A DNA stretch of 64,000 nt from Pseudoalteromonas shioyasakiensis (GCF_024518675.1 NZ_JANIGL010000003.1:186001-250000), one strand, 5' to 3'; counted from the first letter of the stretch, positions 16,679 to 26,269 are shown. Notes: generated by a model from the sequence alone, not told the origin. A program made the numbers and translations.

Positions 16679-16877
16679 AATGGTATTCCTTATCGAGTTA
16701 TTAAGTTAGTCGCTATTACTTAATCAAAGGTTGTGCCAAGTGAAAAATAAATCGTATTCCTTTAATATTAAACAAGTTTAATTACATTGATTTCAGCCCA
16801 CATTCATCCGATAGTAAATTTAACCAGTAAAAGTGGTTAATTTAACTAAAAATTAGTTCACATTTTTGCATTGATAA

Positions 16878-16903
16878 TTTCAGCGTACACTTGTACACTG
16901 AAA
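16878..16903 (+). promoter_or_regulatory. FabR-like operator palindrome
   Basis: TTTCAGCGTACA (16878-16889), two bases, then TGTACACTGAAA (16892-16903): twelve-base arms with one mismatch. The core AGCGTACA-N2-TGTACACT resembles FabR (YijC) sites. In E. coli FabR acts on fabA, fabB and yqfA, and the gene downstream here is a YqfA homologue. A GATAAT at 16873-16878 abuts it and could be the -10 element. Confidence 0.7.
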
Positions 16904-16930
16904 TCACTTTATCTATCTTATGAGTATGCT

Positions 16931-17560
16931 ATGAGTGTTGTTCCCGCTTATTCTCAAAAGGAAGAGCAATTAAATGCGCTCTCCCATGGGGCTGGGGTTA
17001 TTTTTTCGGTTTATGTTTTATGGGAGTTACTGACTAAATCACAAAGCACTGCACACATAACCAGTGCAATTGTGTATGGCAGCAGTTTATTTTTGCTGTT
17101 TTTAGCATCAACACTTTATCACAGCAGTGTTAGTACACGTGCTCGTGCGTTTTATAAAAAGTGCGATCACTGTGCAATTTATATATTAATTGCAGGCACT
17201 TATACGCCCTTTCTCGTTCTTTCACTGAGTGGTACATTGTCACTTTTAACGCTGGTGTTTATTTGGTCGTTAGCAATTGGTGGGGTGTGTTATAAGCTGC
17301 TAGTAAAAAATCAAAACAAACGCGTATCACTCGCAACCTATTTATTAATGGGCTGGTTTGCTGTGGCTATTGTCTACCCACTTTATTTAAACGTAAATGT
17401 AAATGCACTGTGGTGGTTATTAAGTGGCGGTATTTTCTATAGCTTAGGAACGCTTTTTTACAGTGCAAAAGAACGCCAGTTTAGTCATGCTATTTGGCAT
17501 GTTTTTGTGATTTTTGGTTGCGTCTGTCACTATATATCAATTAGCCAATATATTTTCTAG
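16931..17560 (+). CDS. yqfA: YqfA/hemolysin III (PAQR-like) membrane protein
   Basis: This 209-residue protein has seven predicted transmembrane segments. It carries the family marks NALSHGAGVIFSVY near the N-terminus, STLYHSSVSTRARAFYKKCDHCAIYILIAGTYTPF in the middle, and FSHAIWHVFVIFGCVCHY at the end. The conserved Ser, His and Asp residues correspond to the zinc site of PAQR receptors. The ATG at 16931 is chosen because the longer frame from 16871 would translate through the operator. The hemolysin III name is historical; the E. coli homologue YqfA is tied to membrane fatty-acid control by FabR, which fits the palindrome upstream. Confidence 0.88.
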   Translation: MSVVPAYSQKEEQLNALSHGAGVIFSVYVLWELLTKSQSTAHITSAIVYGSSLFLLFLASTLYHSSVSTRARAFYKKCDHCAIYILIAGTYTPFLVLSLSGTLSLLTLVFIWSLAIGGVCYKLLVKNQNKRVSLATYLLMGWFAVAIVYPLYLNVNVNALWWLLSGGIFYSLGTLFYSAKERQFSHAIWHVFVIFGCVCHYISISQYIF

Positions 17561-17572
17561 TCAGTCACTATG

Positions 17573-17887
17573 CTACTGCCAGCGGTAAATGCGCATATTT
17601 ACTTTGCCATTTTTAAAGATGATCCCCTCGCTTTGTAGTAATTGATATTGCTTAAGGTATTGAGGGGAACCTTCAGGAAACGATATTTTCCCTTGGCTAT
17701 TAATAACTCTATGCCAAGGAATAGTTGAATCTTTTGGCATCAGCTTTAGCAATCGCCCCACCAAACGTGCATTTTTTGCCAGCCCAGCCATGGCAGCAAC
17801 TTGACCATAACTTGCCACACGACCGAGGGGAATATTGGCCATAACGGTATAAATTTTATCTTCTTTGGATACTTCACTATTAGTCAT
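17573..17887 (-). CDS. atl: Alkyltransferase-like protein (ATL)
   Basis: This 104-residue protein resembles the DNA-binding domain of O6-alkylguanine DNA methyltransferases, with IPLGRVASYGQVAAMAGL (helix-turn-helix) and IPWHRVINSQGKISF. The acceptor Cys of PCHRV is replaced by Trp58, the defining feature of ATLs, which flag O6-alkylguanine for nucleotide excision repair instead of repairing it. Its start overlaps the end of the LysR gene by eight bases. It converges on yqfA with only 12 bases between them. Confidence 0.9.
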   Translation of the reverse strand: MTNSEVSKEDKIYTVMANIPLGRVASYGQVAAMAGLAKNARLVGRLLKLMPKDSTIPWHRVINSQGKISFPEGSPQYLKQYQLLQSEGIIFKNGKVNMRIYRWQ

Positions 17888-18773
17888 TTAAAAATCGTTC
17901 ACTTGCTTGTTTAAATCCTTGCCAAATGGCGCGCGCTACTGGCCCATGGTGAATTGAGTGCTGTCTAAAAACTCTAATTTGTGCACTAAACATATGTTCT
18001 CTATCAATCACTTCCACCTGTTGCAACAGCCCTGATTCAAGCTCATGTTGGCAATGGGCTAAACTTATCATAGCCCAGCCTGCACCCGTAATTAAAAAAG
18101 ACTTTAAGGTTGCGATATCATCGATCTTCATAATTGCTGAGCCTTTTGAGTACGATAGCCGCTCAGAATCAAAACTCATCTCACTTTCAAACATAGCTAA
18201 ACATGGATAGTGTTGAAGTTGCGCATAGTTAACCCGTTTTGGCACTAAGCCCTTCGCACACACAATTCCAATATCAAGTTTACCAATAGGTAAGCTTTCC
18301 AAGTCTCCTGTAGCATGAAACAAATCAAACCATGGACCAATCCCTAAATCAGCCTGAGCAGTATTGACTTGCTCTAAGGATGCAAAACGTTTTCCGCTAC
18401 TTACGCTAAATTCTGTACTTTGATACTGAGTGAATACATCGCAAATAATATCGTTGTAATAAGGCGCATGACAAAGCTGTTCATAACAAATTTTATAATT
18501 AGCTTCATTGCCTAGGGCAAGCTCATTGGCAAGCTGAGTCAAATGTGACTGCGCACTGAGCAACTGTGCAGCCTCTCGGTGAAACAACTTACCTTTTTCA
18601 GTCAGTGTTAATCGATATTGATTACGATCGAGTAATTCAAAGCCAATTTCTGACTCTAGCTTTTTAATCGCCAATGTCAGTGCCGGTTGTGATTTATGTA
18701 ATTCACTGGCCGCTTTGGAAAGACTTTGTGTACGCACAATCGCATCAAGCATTTTTAATTGCACAAGGTTCAT
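17880..18773 (-). CDS. LysR-family transcriptional regulator
   Basis: This 297-residue regulator has the N-terminal winged helix-turn-helix (MNLVQLKMLDAIVRTQSLSKAASELHKSQPALTLAIKKLE and ELLDRNQYRLTLTEKG) and a substrate-binding-like C-terminal domain. It is divergent from the RND efflux genes and probably controls them. The shared gap of 124 bases contains an AT-rich direct repeat suited to LysR binding. The inducer is unknown. Confidence 0.9.
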   Translation of the reverse strand: MNLVQLKMLDAIVRTQSLSKAASELHKSQPALTLAIKKLESEIGFELLDRNQYRLTLTEKGKLFHREAAQLLSAQSHLTQLANELALGNEANYKICYEQLCHAPYYNDIICDVFTQYQSTEFSVSSGKRFASLEQVNTAQADLGIGPWFDLFHATGDLESLPIGKLDIGIVCAKGLVPKRVNYAQLQHYPCLAMFESEMSFDSERLSYSKGSAIMKIDDIATLKSFLITGAGWAMISLAHCQHELESGLLQQVEVIDREHMFSAQIRVFRQHSIHHGPVARAIWQGFKQASERFLND

Positions 18774-18794
18774 TAAGTACCCAAATTAATCTTC

Positions 18795-18839
18795 ATAATT
18801 TTTATTTATGAACTTTTTAAAATTTAATAATTTTTATTT
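18795..18839. repeat. AT-rich direct repeat between LysR and efflux genes
   Basis: ATAATTTTTATTT occurs at 18795-18807 and again at 18827-18839, 32 bases apart, about three helical turns, in the divergent promoter region. It could be a regulator site or only low-complexity AT sequence. Confidence 0.35.
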
Positions 18840-18897
18840 TATATGTTTGCGGCGTATGCTGCATCTAATTTATGTTTTCATAGCCACGGAGAAGACC

Positions 18898-19980
18898 ATG
18901 AAACTGTCGCCAGTTTTAATTGTATCGATATTATTACTGAGTTTAGTCGCCTGTAAAGAAGCAGATGACCAGACGGCTGCACAACAGCCTATTCGACCAG
19001 TAAAGTTATTTGAAATTGATGTTAATTCAGACGAAACCATACGCAGTTTTCCGGCAGAGGTAGTAGCAAACCAAGGTTCGTATTTAGCATTTAGGGTCAA
19101 TGGCGAATTACTGGAATTTCCTGCATTGGCAGGCCAACATGTAGAAAAAGGTCAACTACTTGCCAAACTTGACCCAGAAGATTTTGAGTTACAATATGAT
19201 GAACGAAAAGCACGCTTTGAACTGGCACAATCACAGTTAGAGCGGGTTGAAAAATTATTCAAAAAATCGATTACCAGTCAATCTGAACTAGACCAAGCAT
19301 TGGCCAATAAACAAGTTGCAGAGTCAGCTCTAAAAATAGCAAAAACGAATTTAGATAATAGTGAGTTACGCGCTCCTTTTAGTGGCACGGTGGCAAAGGT
19401 GTTTGTAAAAAACTATGAAAACATCCAAGCCAAACAAAACATTCTGCGTTTAGAAACCCGTGATTTAATGGATGTAATTATCCAAGTGCCTGAAAAGCTC
19501 ATTGCACGTATTGATAAAGACGCACATTATCAACCAACTGTTGTTTTTGATGGCTACCCAGATAAATCTTACACGCTAACCATTAAAGAGTTTGATACCC
19601 AAGCCGATCCTGCCACACTAACTTATAAGGTGGTATTTTCATTACCGGTTCCTGAAGACTTTAACCTACTTGCCGGAATGACAGGTCGCGTCGACATTGA
19701 TTTAAGTAAAATTACCCATTCACAGTCACATTATACTTTATTACCTGTAGAAGCTGTCTTCTCTGAACCAACCGAATCAGCCAATAGCAGCTATGTCTGG
19801 CTTTATGACAAACAGAGCGGCAAAGTAACTAAACAAGCAGTTAAAGTTGGGCAATTACATCGTAGTGGTATCGAGGTGCTTTCAGGAATAACACAAGGCC
19901 AAACAGTGGTTGCGGCTGGTGTCCACTATCTTGAAGAAGGGATGCAAGTGCGTCCTTGGCATAAAGAGCGAGGCTTATAG
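18898..19980 (+). CDS. RND efflux periplasmic adaptor (membrane fusion) lipoprotein
   Basis: This 360-residue adaptor links an inner-membrane RND pump to an outer-membrane channel. It has a lipoprotein signal with lipobox LVAC (Cys near residue 17), lipoyl half-domains (AFRVNGELLEFPALAGQHVEKGQLLAKLDPEDF and ELRAPFSGTVAKVFVKNYENI) around a short helical hairpin, then beta-barrel and membrane-proximal domains. GGAG lies before the ATG at 18898. It stands one base from the pump gene. No TolC-like gene is nearby, so a channel encoded elsewhere must be shared. Confidence 0.93.
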   Translation: MKLSPVLIVSILLLSLVACKEADDQTAAQQPIRPVKLFEIDVNSDETIRSFPAEVVANQGSYLAFRVNGELLEFPALAGQHVEKGQLLAKLDPEDFELQYDERKARFELAQSQLERVEKLFKKSITSQSELDQALANKQVAESALKIAKTNLDNSELRAPFSGTVAKVFVKNYENIQAKQNILRLETRDLMDVIIQVPEKLIARIDKDAHYQPTVVFDGYPDKSYTLTIKEFDTQADPATLTYKVVFSLPVPEDFNLLAGMTGRVDIDLSKITHSQSHYTLLPVEAVFSEPTESANSSYVWLYDKQSGKVTKQAVKVGQLHRSGIEVLSGITQGQTVVAAGVHYLEEGMQVRPWHKERGL

Positions 19981-19981
19981 C

Positions 19982-22900
19982 ATGAGTTTTGCAGAAGTTG
20001 CTATCAAAAACAAAGTGATAAGCTGGATGTTTGCACTGCTATTGTTAGTCGGTGGCGTGGTATCTTACTTAGGCCTCGGACAACTTGAAGATCCTGAATT
20101 CACATTAAAAAAAGCTATGGTGATCACGCTATACCCCGGTGCGTCACCACAACAAGTTGAAGAAGAAGTCACTTTCCCAATTGAAAACGCCATTCAACAA
20201 CTGCCCTACGTAGATTACGTAACCAGCATTTCATCGCCCGGTAAATCGCAAATATCTGTGGAGATGAAAAGCACTTATCGTAAGCAAGATTTACGTCAAA
20301 TTTGGGATGAGCTACGTCGTAAGATCAACGATAATGCTTCCTCATTACCTAGTGGCGTTTACCCAAGCACCATTTTAGATGACTTTGGTGATGTATATGG
20401 GGTCATGTATGCCGTCACTGGAGATGGTTACTCTTATGACGAACTTAAAGATTACGTTGATTATTTAAAGCGAGAACTGGTCTTAGTCGAAGGTGTCAGC
20501 AAAGTCACCGTTAGTGGCGAACAACAAGCGCAAGTCATGGTTGAAATTTCAACCCGTAAATTAGCGCAACTGGGTATTGCCCCCAATCGAATCTATCAAT
20601 TGTTACAATCACAAAATACCGTGTCAAATGCGGGTAAAGTTCGTGTTGGCGATGAATCTATTCGTCTACACCCAACGGGAGAATTTAACGATGTTACTGA
20701 GCTTGAGAACCTATTGATCTCAAAACCTGGCGCCAGTGAACTCATATATTTAGGTGATGTAGCAACTGTATATCGTGAGTATGCAGAAGTGCCAAGTAAT
20801 GTCATGCGCTATAACCAACAACAAGCTTTATTAGTGGGCGTGTCTTTTAGTACCGGCGTCAATGTTGTTGATGTAGGCGATAATATTCAAGCACATTTAG
20901 CATCACTAGAATATCAGCGACCACATGGGATGGAAATCAATACCGTTTACAACCAACCGGTTGAAGTAGAAAAATCAGTGAGTGGATTTATAGTCAGTCT
21001 ATTAGAAGCCGTGGCTATAGTCATCATTGTATTACTGGTATTTATGGGCTTTAAAAGTGGCGTGCTCATTGGCCTCATTTTATTACTAACCGTCTTGGGT
21101 ACCTTCATATTTATGAAACTTTTTGCCATTGACTTACAACGCATATCCTTAGGAGCACTGATCATTGCATTAGGTATGTTGGTAGATAACGCCATTGTTG
21201 TCACCGAAGGCATATTAATCAACCTAAAGCGTGGACAAACAAAAGTTAAAGCGGCAACAAATATTGTGCAGCAAACTAAGTGGCCGTTGTTGGGCGCAAC
21301 AGTTATCGCAATCACAGCTTTTGCACCAATAGGCCTTAGTTCTGATGCCAGTGGTGAATTTGCTGGCAGCTTATTTTGGGTATTGCTGATTTCATTGCTG
21401 TTAAGCTGGATCACAGCAATCACGCTTACTCCATTCTTTGCTGATTTAATGTTTAAACAGTCCGAAGTTAAAGAGCAAAGCCATGATGAAGACCCTTATC
21501 AAGGCGCTATCTTCAATATCTATAAAAGCCTGTTACGCAATGCAATGCGCTTTCGTAAAACAACCTTGTTATTGATGGCGGTGTTACTTGTAAGCTCCGT
21601 ATTTGGCTTTAAGTTTATCAAACAAGCGTTTTTTCCTGCATCGAACACCCCCATGTTTTATGTCGATTATTGGCATACCCAAGGAGCTGATATCCATGCG
21701 ACCATGGATGGTGTATCAAAACTTGAAGCCTTTTTACAAAAAGATGAGCTAGTAGAAGACGTCACTTCAACAATAGGCCAAGGCGCGCCCCGTTTTATGT
21801 TGACTTATGCGCCTGAAAAGTCGTATCCAGCATATGGGCAATTGATCATTAGAGTTAAGGACCGTGAAGCAGTCACCACCATGATTGAAAAAGTACGTGA
21901 CTATGAATACCATCATGTGTTTGATGCCAAACTTAAAATAAAACGCATGGAAATAGGCCCATCTACCGATGCTAAAATAGAAGCGCGTTTTTCTGGGGCT
22001 GATCCCGTTGTGCTGCGCCAATTGGCGAAAGAAGCGAAAGATGTACTTAGCCAAGACCCCGGCGCGTTTAATATTCGGGATGATTGGCGCGAGCGCTCAA
22101 AACTAATTCGCCCGCAACTAAATGAACAAAAAGCACGACGCTTAGGTATAGCTAAAACAGACTTAGATCAATTATTACTGACCAGTTTATCTGGCAAAAA
22201 AGTAGGTGTTTATAAAGATGGCACTCAACAATTACCTATTATTGCCCGCTCCCCTGCTGAGGAGCGCTTAAATGTTGAAAGCCTGCGTGACTTACAAATC
22301 TATAGCCCTGTACTTGGCGTATTTGTACCGGTCACCCAAGTGGTTGATGATTTTGTGGTTGAGTGGGAAGACAGCCTAATAATGCGTCGCGACCGCAAAC
22401 GCACCATCACAGTCATGGCCGACCACGATGTTATTGGCGATGAAACGCCTGCTAAACTGTTTGCTCGTGTAAGGGGTGGTATTGAAGCAATAAAACTCCC
22501 TCATGGCTATGAGCTACAATGGGGCGGCGAGTATGAGTCCTCAACTAAAGCGCAAAAAGCTATATTTGGCTCATTACCACTGGGCTATTTAGCCATGTTT
22601 GCTGTAACAGTATTGTTATTTAACTCTGTTAAAAAGCCATTAGTGATTTGGGCAACCGTACCGCTTGCCATAATTGGTGTAAGCGCGGGTTTATTGCTAA
22701 TGAATGCAGCATTTAGTTTTATGGCTCTGCTTGGTTTACTGAGTCTAAGCGGCATGCTGATAAAAAACGGCATTGTGTTAGTTGATCAAATAAACCTTGA
22801 ACTCAGCGAAGGCAAAGACCCCTACCAAGCTGTATTTGATTCCGGAGTAAGCCGTGTTCGCCCTGTGGCTATGGCCGCTATCACCACAATACTAGGCATG

Positions 22901-23044
22901 ATCCCACTATTATTTGATGTGTTCTTCCAGTCAATGGCAGTGACCATCATGTTTGGTTTAGGCTTTGCCACCATACTTACTTTAATCGTGGTGCCAGTGC
23001 TTTATACCGTACTATTTAAGATTAAAGTGCCGAAGGAGAGCTAA
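19982..23044 (+). CDS. RND efflux pump, inner-membrane permease
   Basis: This 1020-residue HAE1-type RND transporter has twelve predicted transmembrane segments and two large periplasmic loops, and begins MSFAEVAIKNKVISW. TM4 reads GMLVDNAIVV, so the usual Asp-Asp proton pair is Asp402-Asn403. TM10 retains the partner Lys928 in GMLIKNGIVLVDQ. With the adaptor just upstream it forms a drug or metabolite exporter, probably under the divergent LysR regulator. A terminator follows. The second acidic residue is missing, but other branches of this family also vary there, so I do not call it defective. Confidence 0.93.
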   Translation: MSFAEVAIKNKVISWMFALLLLVGGVVSYLGLGQLEDPEFTLKKAMVITLYPGASPQQVEEEVTFPIENAIQQLPYVDYVTSISSPGKSQISVEMKSTYRKQDLRQIWDELRRKINDNASSLPSGVYPSTILDDFGDVYGVMYAVTGDGYSYDELKDYVDYLKRELVLVEGVSKVTVSGEQQAQVMVEISTRKLAQLGIAPNRIYQLLQSQNTVSNAGKVRVGDESIRLHPTGEFNDVTELENLLISKPGASELIYLGDVATVYREYAEVPSNVMRYNQQQALLVGVSFSTGVNVVDVGDNIQAHLASLEYQRPHGMEINTVYNQPVEVEKSVSGFIVSLLEAVAIVIIVLLVFMGFKSGVLIGLILLLTVLGTFIFMKLFAIDLQRISLGALIIALGMLVDNAIVVTEGILINLKRGQTKVKAATNIVQQTKWPLLGATVIAITAFAPIGLSSDASGEFAGSLFWVLLISLLLSWITAITLTPFFADLMFKQSEVKEQSHDEDPYQGAIFNIYKSLLRNAMRFRKTTLLLMAVLLVSSVFGFKFIKQAFFPASNTPMFYVDYWHTQGADIHATMDGVSKLEAFLQKDELVEDVTSTIGQGAPRFMLTYAPEKSYPAYGQLIIRVKDREAVTTMIEKVRDYEYHHVFDAKLKIKRMEIGPSTDAKIEARFSGADPVVLRQLAKEAKDVLSQDPGAFNIRDDWRERSKLIRPQLNEQKARRLGIAKTDLDQLLLTSLSGKKVGVYKDGTQQLPIIARSPAEERLNVESLRDLQIYSPVLGVFVPVTQVVDDFVVEWEDSLIMRRDRKRTITVMADHDVIGDETPAKLFARVRGGIEAIKLPHGYELQWGGEYESSTKAQKAIFGSLPLGYLAMFAVTVLLFNSVKKPLVIWATVPLAIIGVSAGLLLMNAAFSFMALLGLLSLSGMLIKNGIVLVDQINLELSEGKDPYQAVFDSGVSRVRPVAMAAITTILGMIPLLFDVFFQSMAVTIMFGLGFATILTLIVVPVLYTVLFKIKVPKES

Positions 23045-23048
23045 TAAA

Positions 23049-23080
23049 AAAGGCCAAGTAATTCACATTACTTGGCCTTT
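23049..23080. terminator. Bidirectional terminator between RND pump and rluF
   Basis: AAAGGCCAAGTAAT, loop TCAC, ATTACTTGGCCTTT: a perfect 14-base stem between two converging genes. Confidence 0.85.
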
Positions 23081-23111
23081 ATCAAAGCTTAACTAATCTG
23101 ATGAGCTCTAG

Positions 23112-23999
23112 CTACTTTTTTAAACTCAGTGTGCCTGTTCTGCGTTTTGCAGTTGCACGAGGTTTATTAAAAGATTTATTGGCTTTAGCTGGTTGTTGCG
23201 ACTTTGCTTTTTCAACATGCTTTTGAAAATCACGTTTTTTAACATCGGCTGTGCCATGTTTGTTTTCATCAATTGAACGCTCTTCTGTTTTGCCAGAATC
23301 CGCAATTGAGTCATTAATTAATGCCATTTCTTGCTGTGTTAAATGACGCCATTGGCCTACTTTTAATCCCTTTAGCGTCACATTCATGATACGGGTGCGT
23401 TTGAGTGTAACCACTTCGTAGCCAAGGTATTCACACATTCTACGTATTTGACGATTCAAGCCTTGGGTCAAAATAATAGTGAACTCTTTAGCGCCTGTTT
23501 GCGTAACTTTGCATTTTTTTGTGACTGTATCAAGAATTGGGATGCCTCCAGCCATTTTGTTTACAAACTGGCGATTCAGCGGTTTATCGACAGTGACCAC
23601 GTATTCCTTTTCATGGTTATTACCGGCTCGAAGAATTTTATTAACGATGTCCCCTTCGTTAGTTAAAAAGATCAAGCCCTCAGAGGGACGGTCGAGACGA
23701 CCAATAGGAAAAATACGATCTGGGTAATTAACGGCTTTGACAATATTACTTTGAATTTTTCGCTCAGTAGTACAGGTAATTCCCACTGGTTTATTGTAAG
23801 CAATATATGCGCGTTTAGGCACTTTTTTAAGTGCTTTCCCATCAATCAAAACAACATCGATGGTCGCGACTTTAACCCCCATTTCAGGACGCTTACCATT
23901 AACAGTGACACGACCCTCTTCAATATATTTATCAGCTTCACGTCGCGAGCAAAAACCAGTGTCACTAATAAATTTATTTAATCGTTTTAAATCTGTCAT
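23112..23999 (-). CDS. rluF: 23S rRNA pseudouridine synthase
   Basis: This 295-residue RsuA/RluB-family pseudouridine synthase has an N-terminal S4 RNA-binding domain ([29 protein letters not shown]). The catalytic domain has the active Asp in [20 protein letters not shown] and later [22 protein letters not shown]. The sequence resembles E. coli RluF, which modifies U2604 of 23S rRNA. The C-terminal 70 residues are basic and low in complexity, as in RluF. RluF over RluB or RluE is a best guess from overall resemblance. Confidence 0.87.
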   Translation of the reverse strand: MTDLKRLNKFISDTGFCSRREADKYIEEGRVTVNGKRPEMGVKVATIDVVLIDGKALKKVPKRAYIAYNKPVGITCTTERKIQSNIVKAVNYPDRIFPIGRLDRPSEGLIFLTNEGDIVNKILRAGNNHEKEYVVTVDKPLNRQFVNKMAGGIPILDTVTKKCKVTQTGAKEFTIILTQGLNRQIRRMCEYLGYEVVTLKRTRIMNVTLKGLKVGQWRHLTQQEMALINDSIADSGKTEERSIDENKHGTADVKKRDFQKHVEKAKSQQPAKANKSFNKPRATAKRRTGTLSLKK

Positions 24000-24060
24000 G
24001 GCTAATTCATCTTAATTTTAGAGGGCAATAGTTTAAACCACTGCTAAAATTTTTGCGCGA

Positions 24061-25134
24061 TTAATTTTTGTTTTGCTGTTTATCTTTACGCAATTGGGCT
24101 ACATCAAACTTATATACATCCTGTTTAGATTCAAATAATGACAATCTTTTAAAATCCAAAAATGACCAATCAGCTATATCAATTAAATAATCGTATTGTG
24201 CTATGTTGTCTTGCGTGATCACGCCCAGATCTATTTCAATTTTGTTGTTGTTTTGCCAAAAGGTGTTTCCGCTATGATGATCTACCAAGGTAACCAACGC
24301 CCAGCCTCCCATTAAGTAGTGGCCACCGACACTGGCAGTCAGTTTTTTTCGTTTAATTAATAGTAAATTATCCCGTAACCAATCAAAGCCGCCAATAAAA
24401 AAAGGCTGATCCTTATCTTTCACTGCGGTAAAAGCACCTAATGCCATCAAGTCAGAAGCTGTCCAAATCACATTAGTATTAGGATATCGCTGCAGTAATT
24501 TTTCGGTTTTACTCATTGCCTCTAACTTTGACCAGCTAGCGTAAACTGTTTGGTTAAGCTGTAAGTTATGTTGCTTTAAGTAATCTATTAACCCAGCACT
24601 ACGACTATCGGATTCAGAGCCATAATGCCCATTGATGGCTACTATCTGTGGTGATAGCTTTTGCTCGATTGCTTTTGTTATCAATGCCTCAGCTAACACC
24701 TTACCCGCTTTGAAATTATCATGATAAATTTCGCCAAGCCAGTTTTTATAGATCTGCTTTGGCTGACCTATCGCAGCTTTTTCTTGGGCTGCAATCGTTT
24801 GCTCTAGCGTAATAAACTTTACGTCAAATTGTTCAAGCAGCGACATAGATTGCTCAGCGCCACCGGGGTAATTTAACAATACGACATAATCGGGGGTTGC
24901 TCTATATTTTAAGTATTTTTTCAGCTCTGCAAGTTGTATGTAACGATTACCCTCACCGTATATTACATCTAGCTTGACGTTATGCTGCGCCGCTGAAACT
25001 TCCATAATTTTTTGTACTTTTGTCCAAAAAGGCTCCCCTGCAATCGACGGGTTAACAAATAAAACAGACAACTTTTCAACGGCATTGACCTGCACGCTTA
25101 GAGTAAGCATTAAAATAGTAATGAAATACTTCAT
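24061..25134 (-). CDS. Orphan periplasmic sugar-binding-protein-like protein
   Basis: This 357-residue type I periplasmic binding protein (LacI/ribose-binding fold) has a signal peptide (MKYFITILMLTLSVQVNA). The body has LSVLFVNPSIAGEPFWTKVQKIMEVSAA, YVVLLNYPGGAEQ and NVIWTASDLMALGAFTAVKD. No ABC ATPase or permease is nearby, so it is probably a sensory protein feeding a chemoreceptor or signalling protein (as LuxP or TorT do) rather than a transport component. The ATG at 25134 is chosen because it starts the signal peptide; an upstream GTG/TTG extension is unlikely. It lies in the same direction as the DUF418 and EAL-HDOD genes. Confidence 0.8.
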   Translation of the reverse strand: MKYFITILMLTLSVQVNAVEKLSVLFVNPSIAGEPFWTKVQKIMEVSAAQHNVKLDVIYGEGNRYIQLAELKKYLKYRATPDYVVLLNYPGGAEQSMSLLEQFDVKFITLEQTIAAQEKAAIGQPKQIYKNWLGEIYHDNFKAGKVLAEALITKAIEQKLSPQIVAINGHYGSESDSRSAGLIDYLKQHNLQLNQTVYASWSKLEAMSKTEKLLQRYPNTNVIWTASDLMALGAFTAVKDKDQPFFIGGFDWLRDNLLLIKRKKLTASVGGHYLMGGWALVTLVDHHSGNTFWQNNNKIEIDLGVITQDNIAQYDYLIDIADWSFLDFKRLSLFESKQDVYKFDVAQLRKDKQQNKN

Positions 25135-25179
25135 AAAATGACCTAATACTACATATAGTTTTAGCATAGCCGAGAAAAC

Positions 25180-26259
25180 TCAAGTTGACAGCTTTCGCCA
25201 CACAAATTCAAGGGGTCCGCGGTTAAAAAACTGGCTATAAATCTGACAAACGATCAACTGTATAATGGCAATGAAGGTGACTAATAAAAAATAGTCAATC
25301 CTATCAAAAGATAAAACCCAACTTGGGTAGAGCACTTTGAATAAAATAAGGAGTATAAGGGTTTGCATGATATAAACAGACAGCGATAAGCGCCCCATAC
25401 ATTGAAAGCTTGAATAGAATAAACGTCTCTCAGACCACTTCTTAACGACAATATGTATAAATAATAAAGCAACAAACAGCGCTGCAAATAAATTAATAGG
25501 TTCTTTTAAAGCAACAGCAAAATAAGAGGATTGATATTCTAAAATTACCCTAAGTGCTGTAAAAAATAACGCAGCAACACTAATATGTTTAATATAGGGC
25601 GCGGGTATTCCCTTTACGAACAGTTCTTTTTTGTAAGCAAATATACCAACAAGCATTAAACTGGCACTCATCCACATAGTAATCAGTGGTACGGCAATGA
25701 TCATGATAATAAATGCTAAAGCATTGGCGCTCATTAATGTATCCCAGCTCGCGTAAGTGTCTTGATAGCTTTGGATAAACTCATTATCAGCGCGCGTCAC
25801 AAGATAGCTAGGTTCAATTAGTAACAACAAAAATGAAACTATTGAGCTAAACACGAGAAACTGCACTGCGGTTTTTACAATAACCCGCTCTTCTCGATTG
25901 AGGTATTTACACGTCAACCAGCCAGCACACGCATAAATAAATAAAATATCACCAGCCCATAAAATAAAACCATGAAACAGACCAAAATAAGCTAATATTT
26001 CAAGGCGTTTTTTAACCACCTGTAAATTTTGATAACGCTGCCATTGTATATATAAGGCGGCGCCAAACAGTAAACAAAATAGAGTACGAAACCGCCCATC
26101 TATAAAAACCAGAGTAATTAGTTGTATAACATGATCAGAAATAGGCGGGAATTGCGCTGGCACATACCCATATTCAAACAAGCAAAAGAAATACACATTC
26201 ATGTACATTAAGCCAAATACGGCTATACCACGAATGACATCCATGTTGTTATTTCGCAT
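25180..26259 (-). CDS. DUF418-like multi-pass membrane protein
   Basis: This 359-residue protein has about nine or ten transmembrane segments. It begins NNNMDVIRGIAVFGLMYMNVYFF, matching DUF418/YeiB-like proteins, and has LFCLLFGAALYIQWQR and a C-terminal LSVYIMQTLILLILF with FNRGPLEFVWRK. This family is related to acyltransferase-type membrane proteins, but no reaction is established. It is ten bases from the EAL-HDOD gene and 46 from the binding protein, so the three may be cotranscribed. Confidence 0.8.
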   Translation of the reverse strand: MRNNNMDVIRGIAVFGLMYMNVYFFCLFEYGYVPAQFPPISDHVIQLITLVFIDGRFRTLFCLLFGAALYIQWQRYQNLQVVKKRLEILAYFGLFHGFILWAGDILFIYACAGWLTCKYLNREERVIVKTAVQFLVFSSIVSFLLLLIEPSYLVTRADNEFIQSYQDTYASWDTLMSANALAFIIMIIAVPLITMWMSASLMLVGIFAYKKELFVKGIPAPYIKHISVAALFFTALRVILEYQSSYFAVALKEPINLFAALFVALLFIHIVVKKWSERRLFYSSFQCMGRLSLSVYIMQTLILLILFKVLYPSWVLSFDRIDYFLLVTFIAIIQLIVCQIYSQFFNRGPLEFVWRKLST

Positions 26260-26269
26260 CAGTTTTTCG

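Noticed and set aside
16871..16930. Longer YqfA frame starting at a TTG at 16871
   Set aside because: It would translate the operator palindrome; the ATG at 16931 matches the usual N-terminus.
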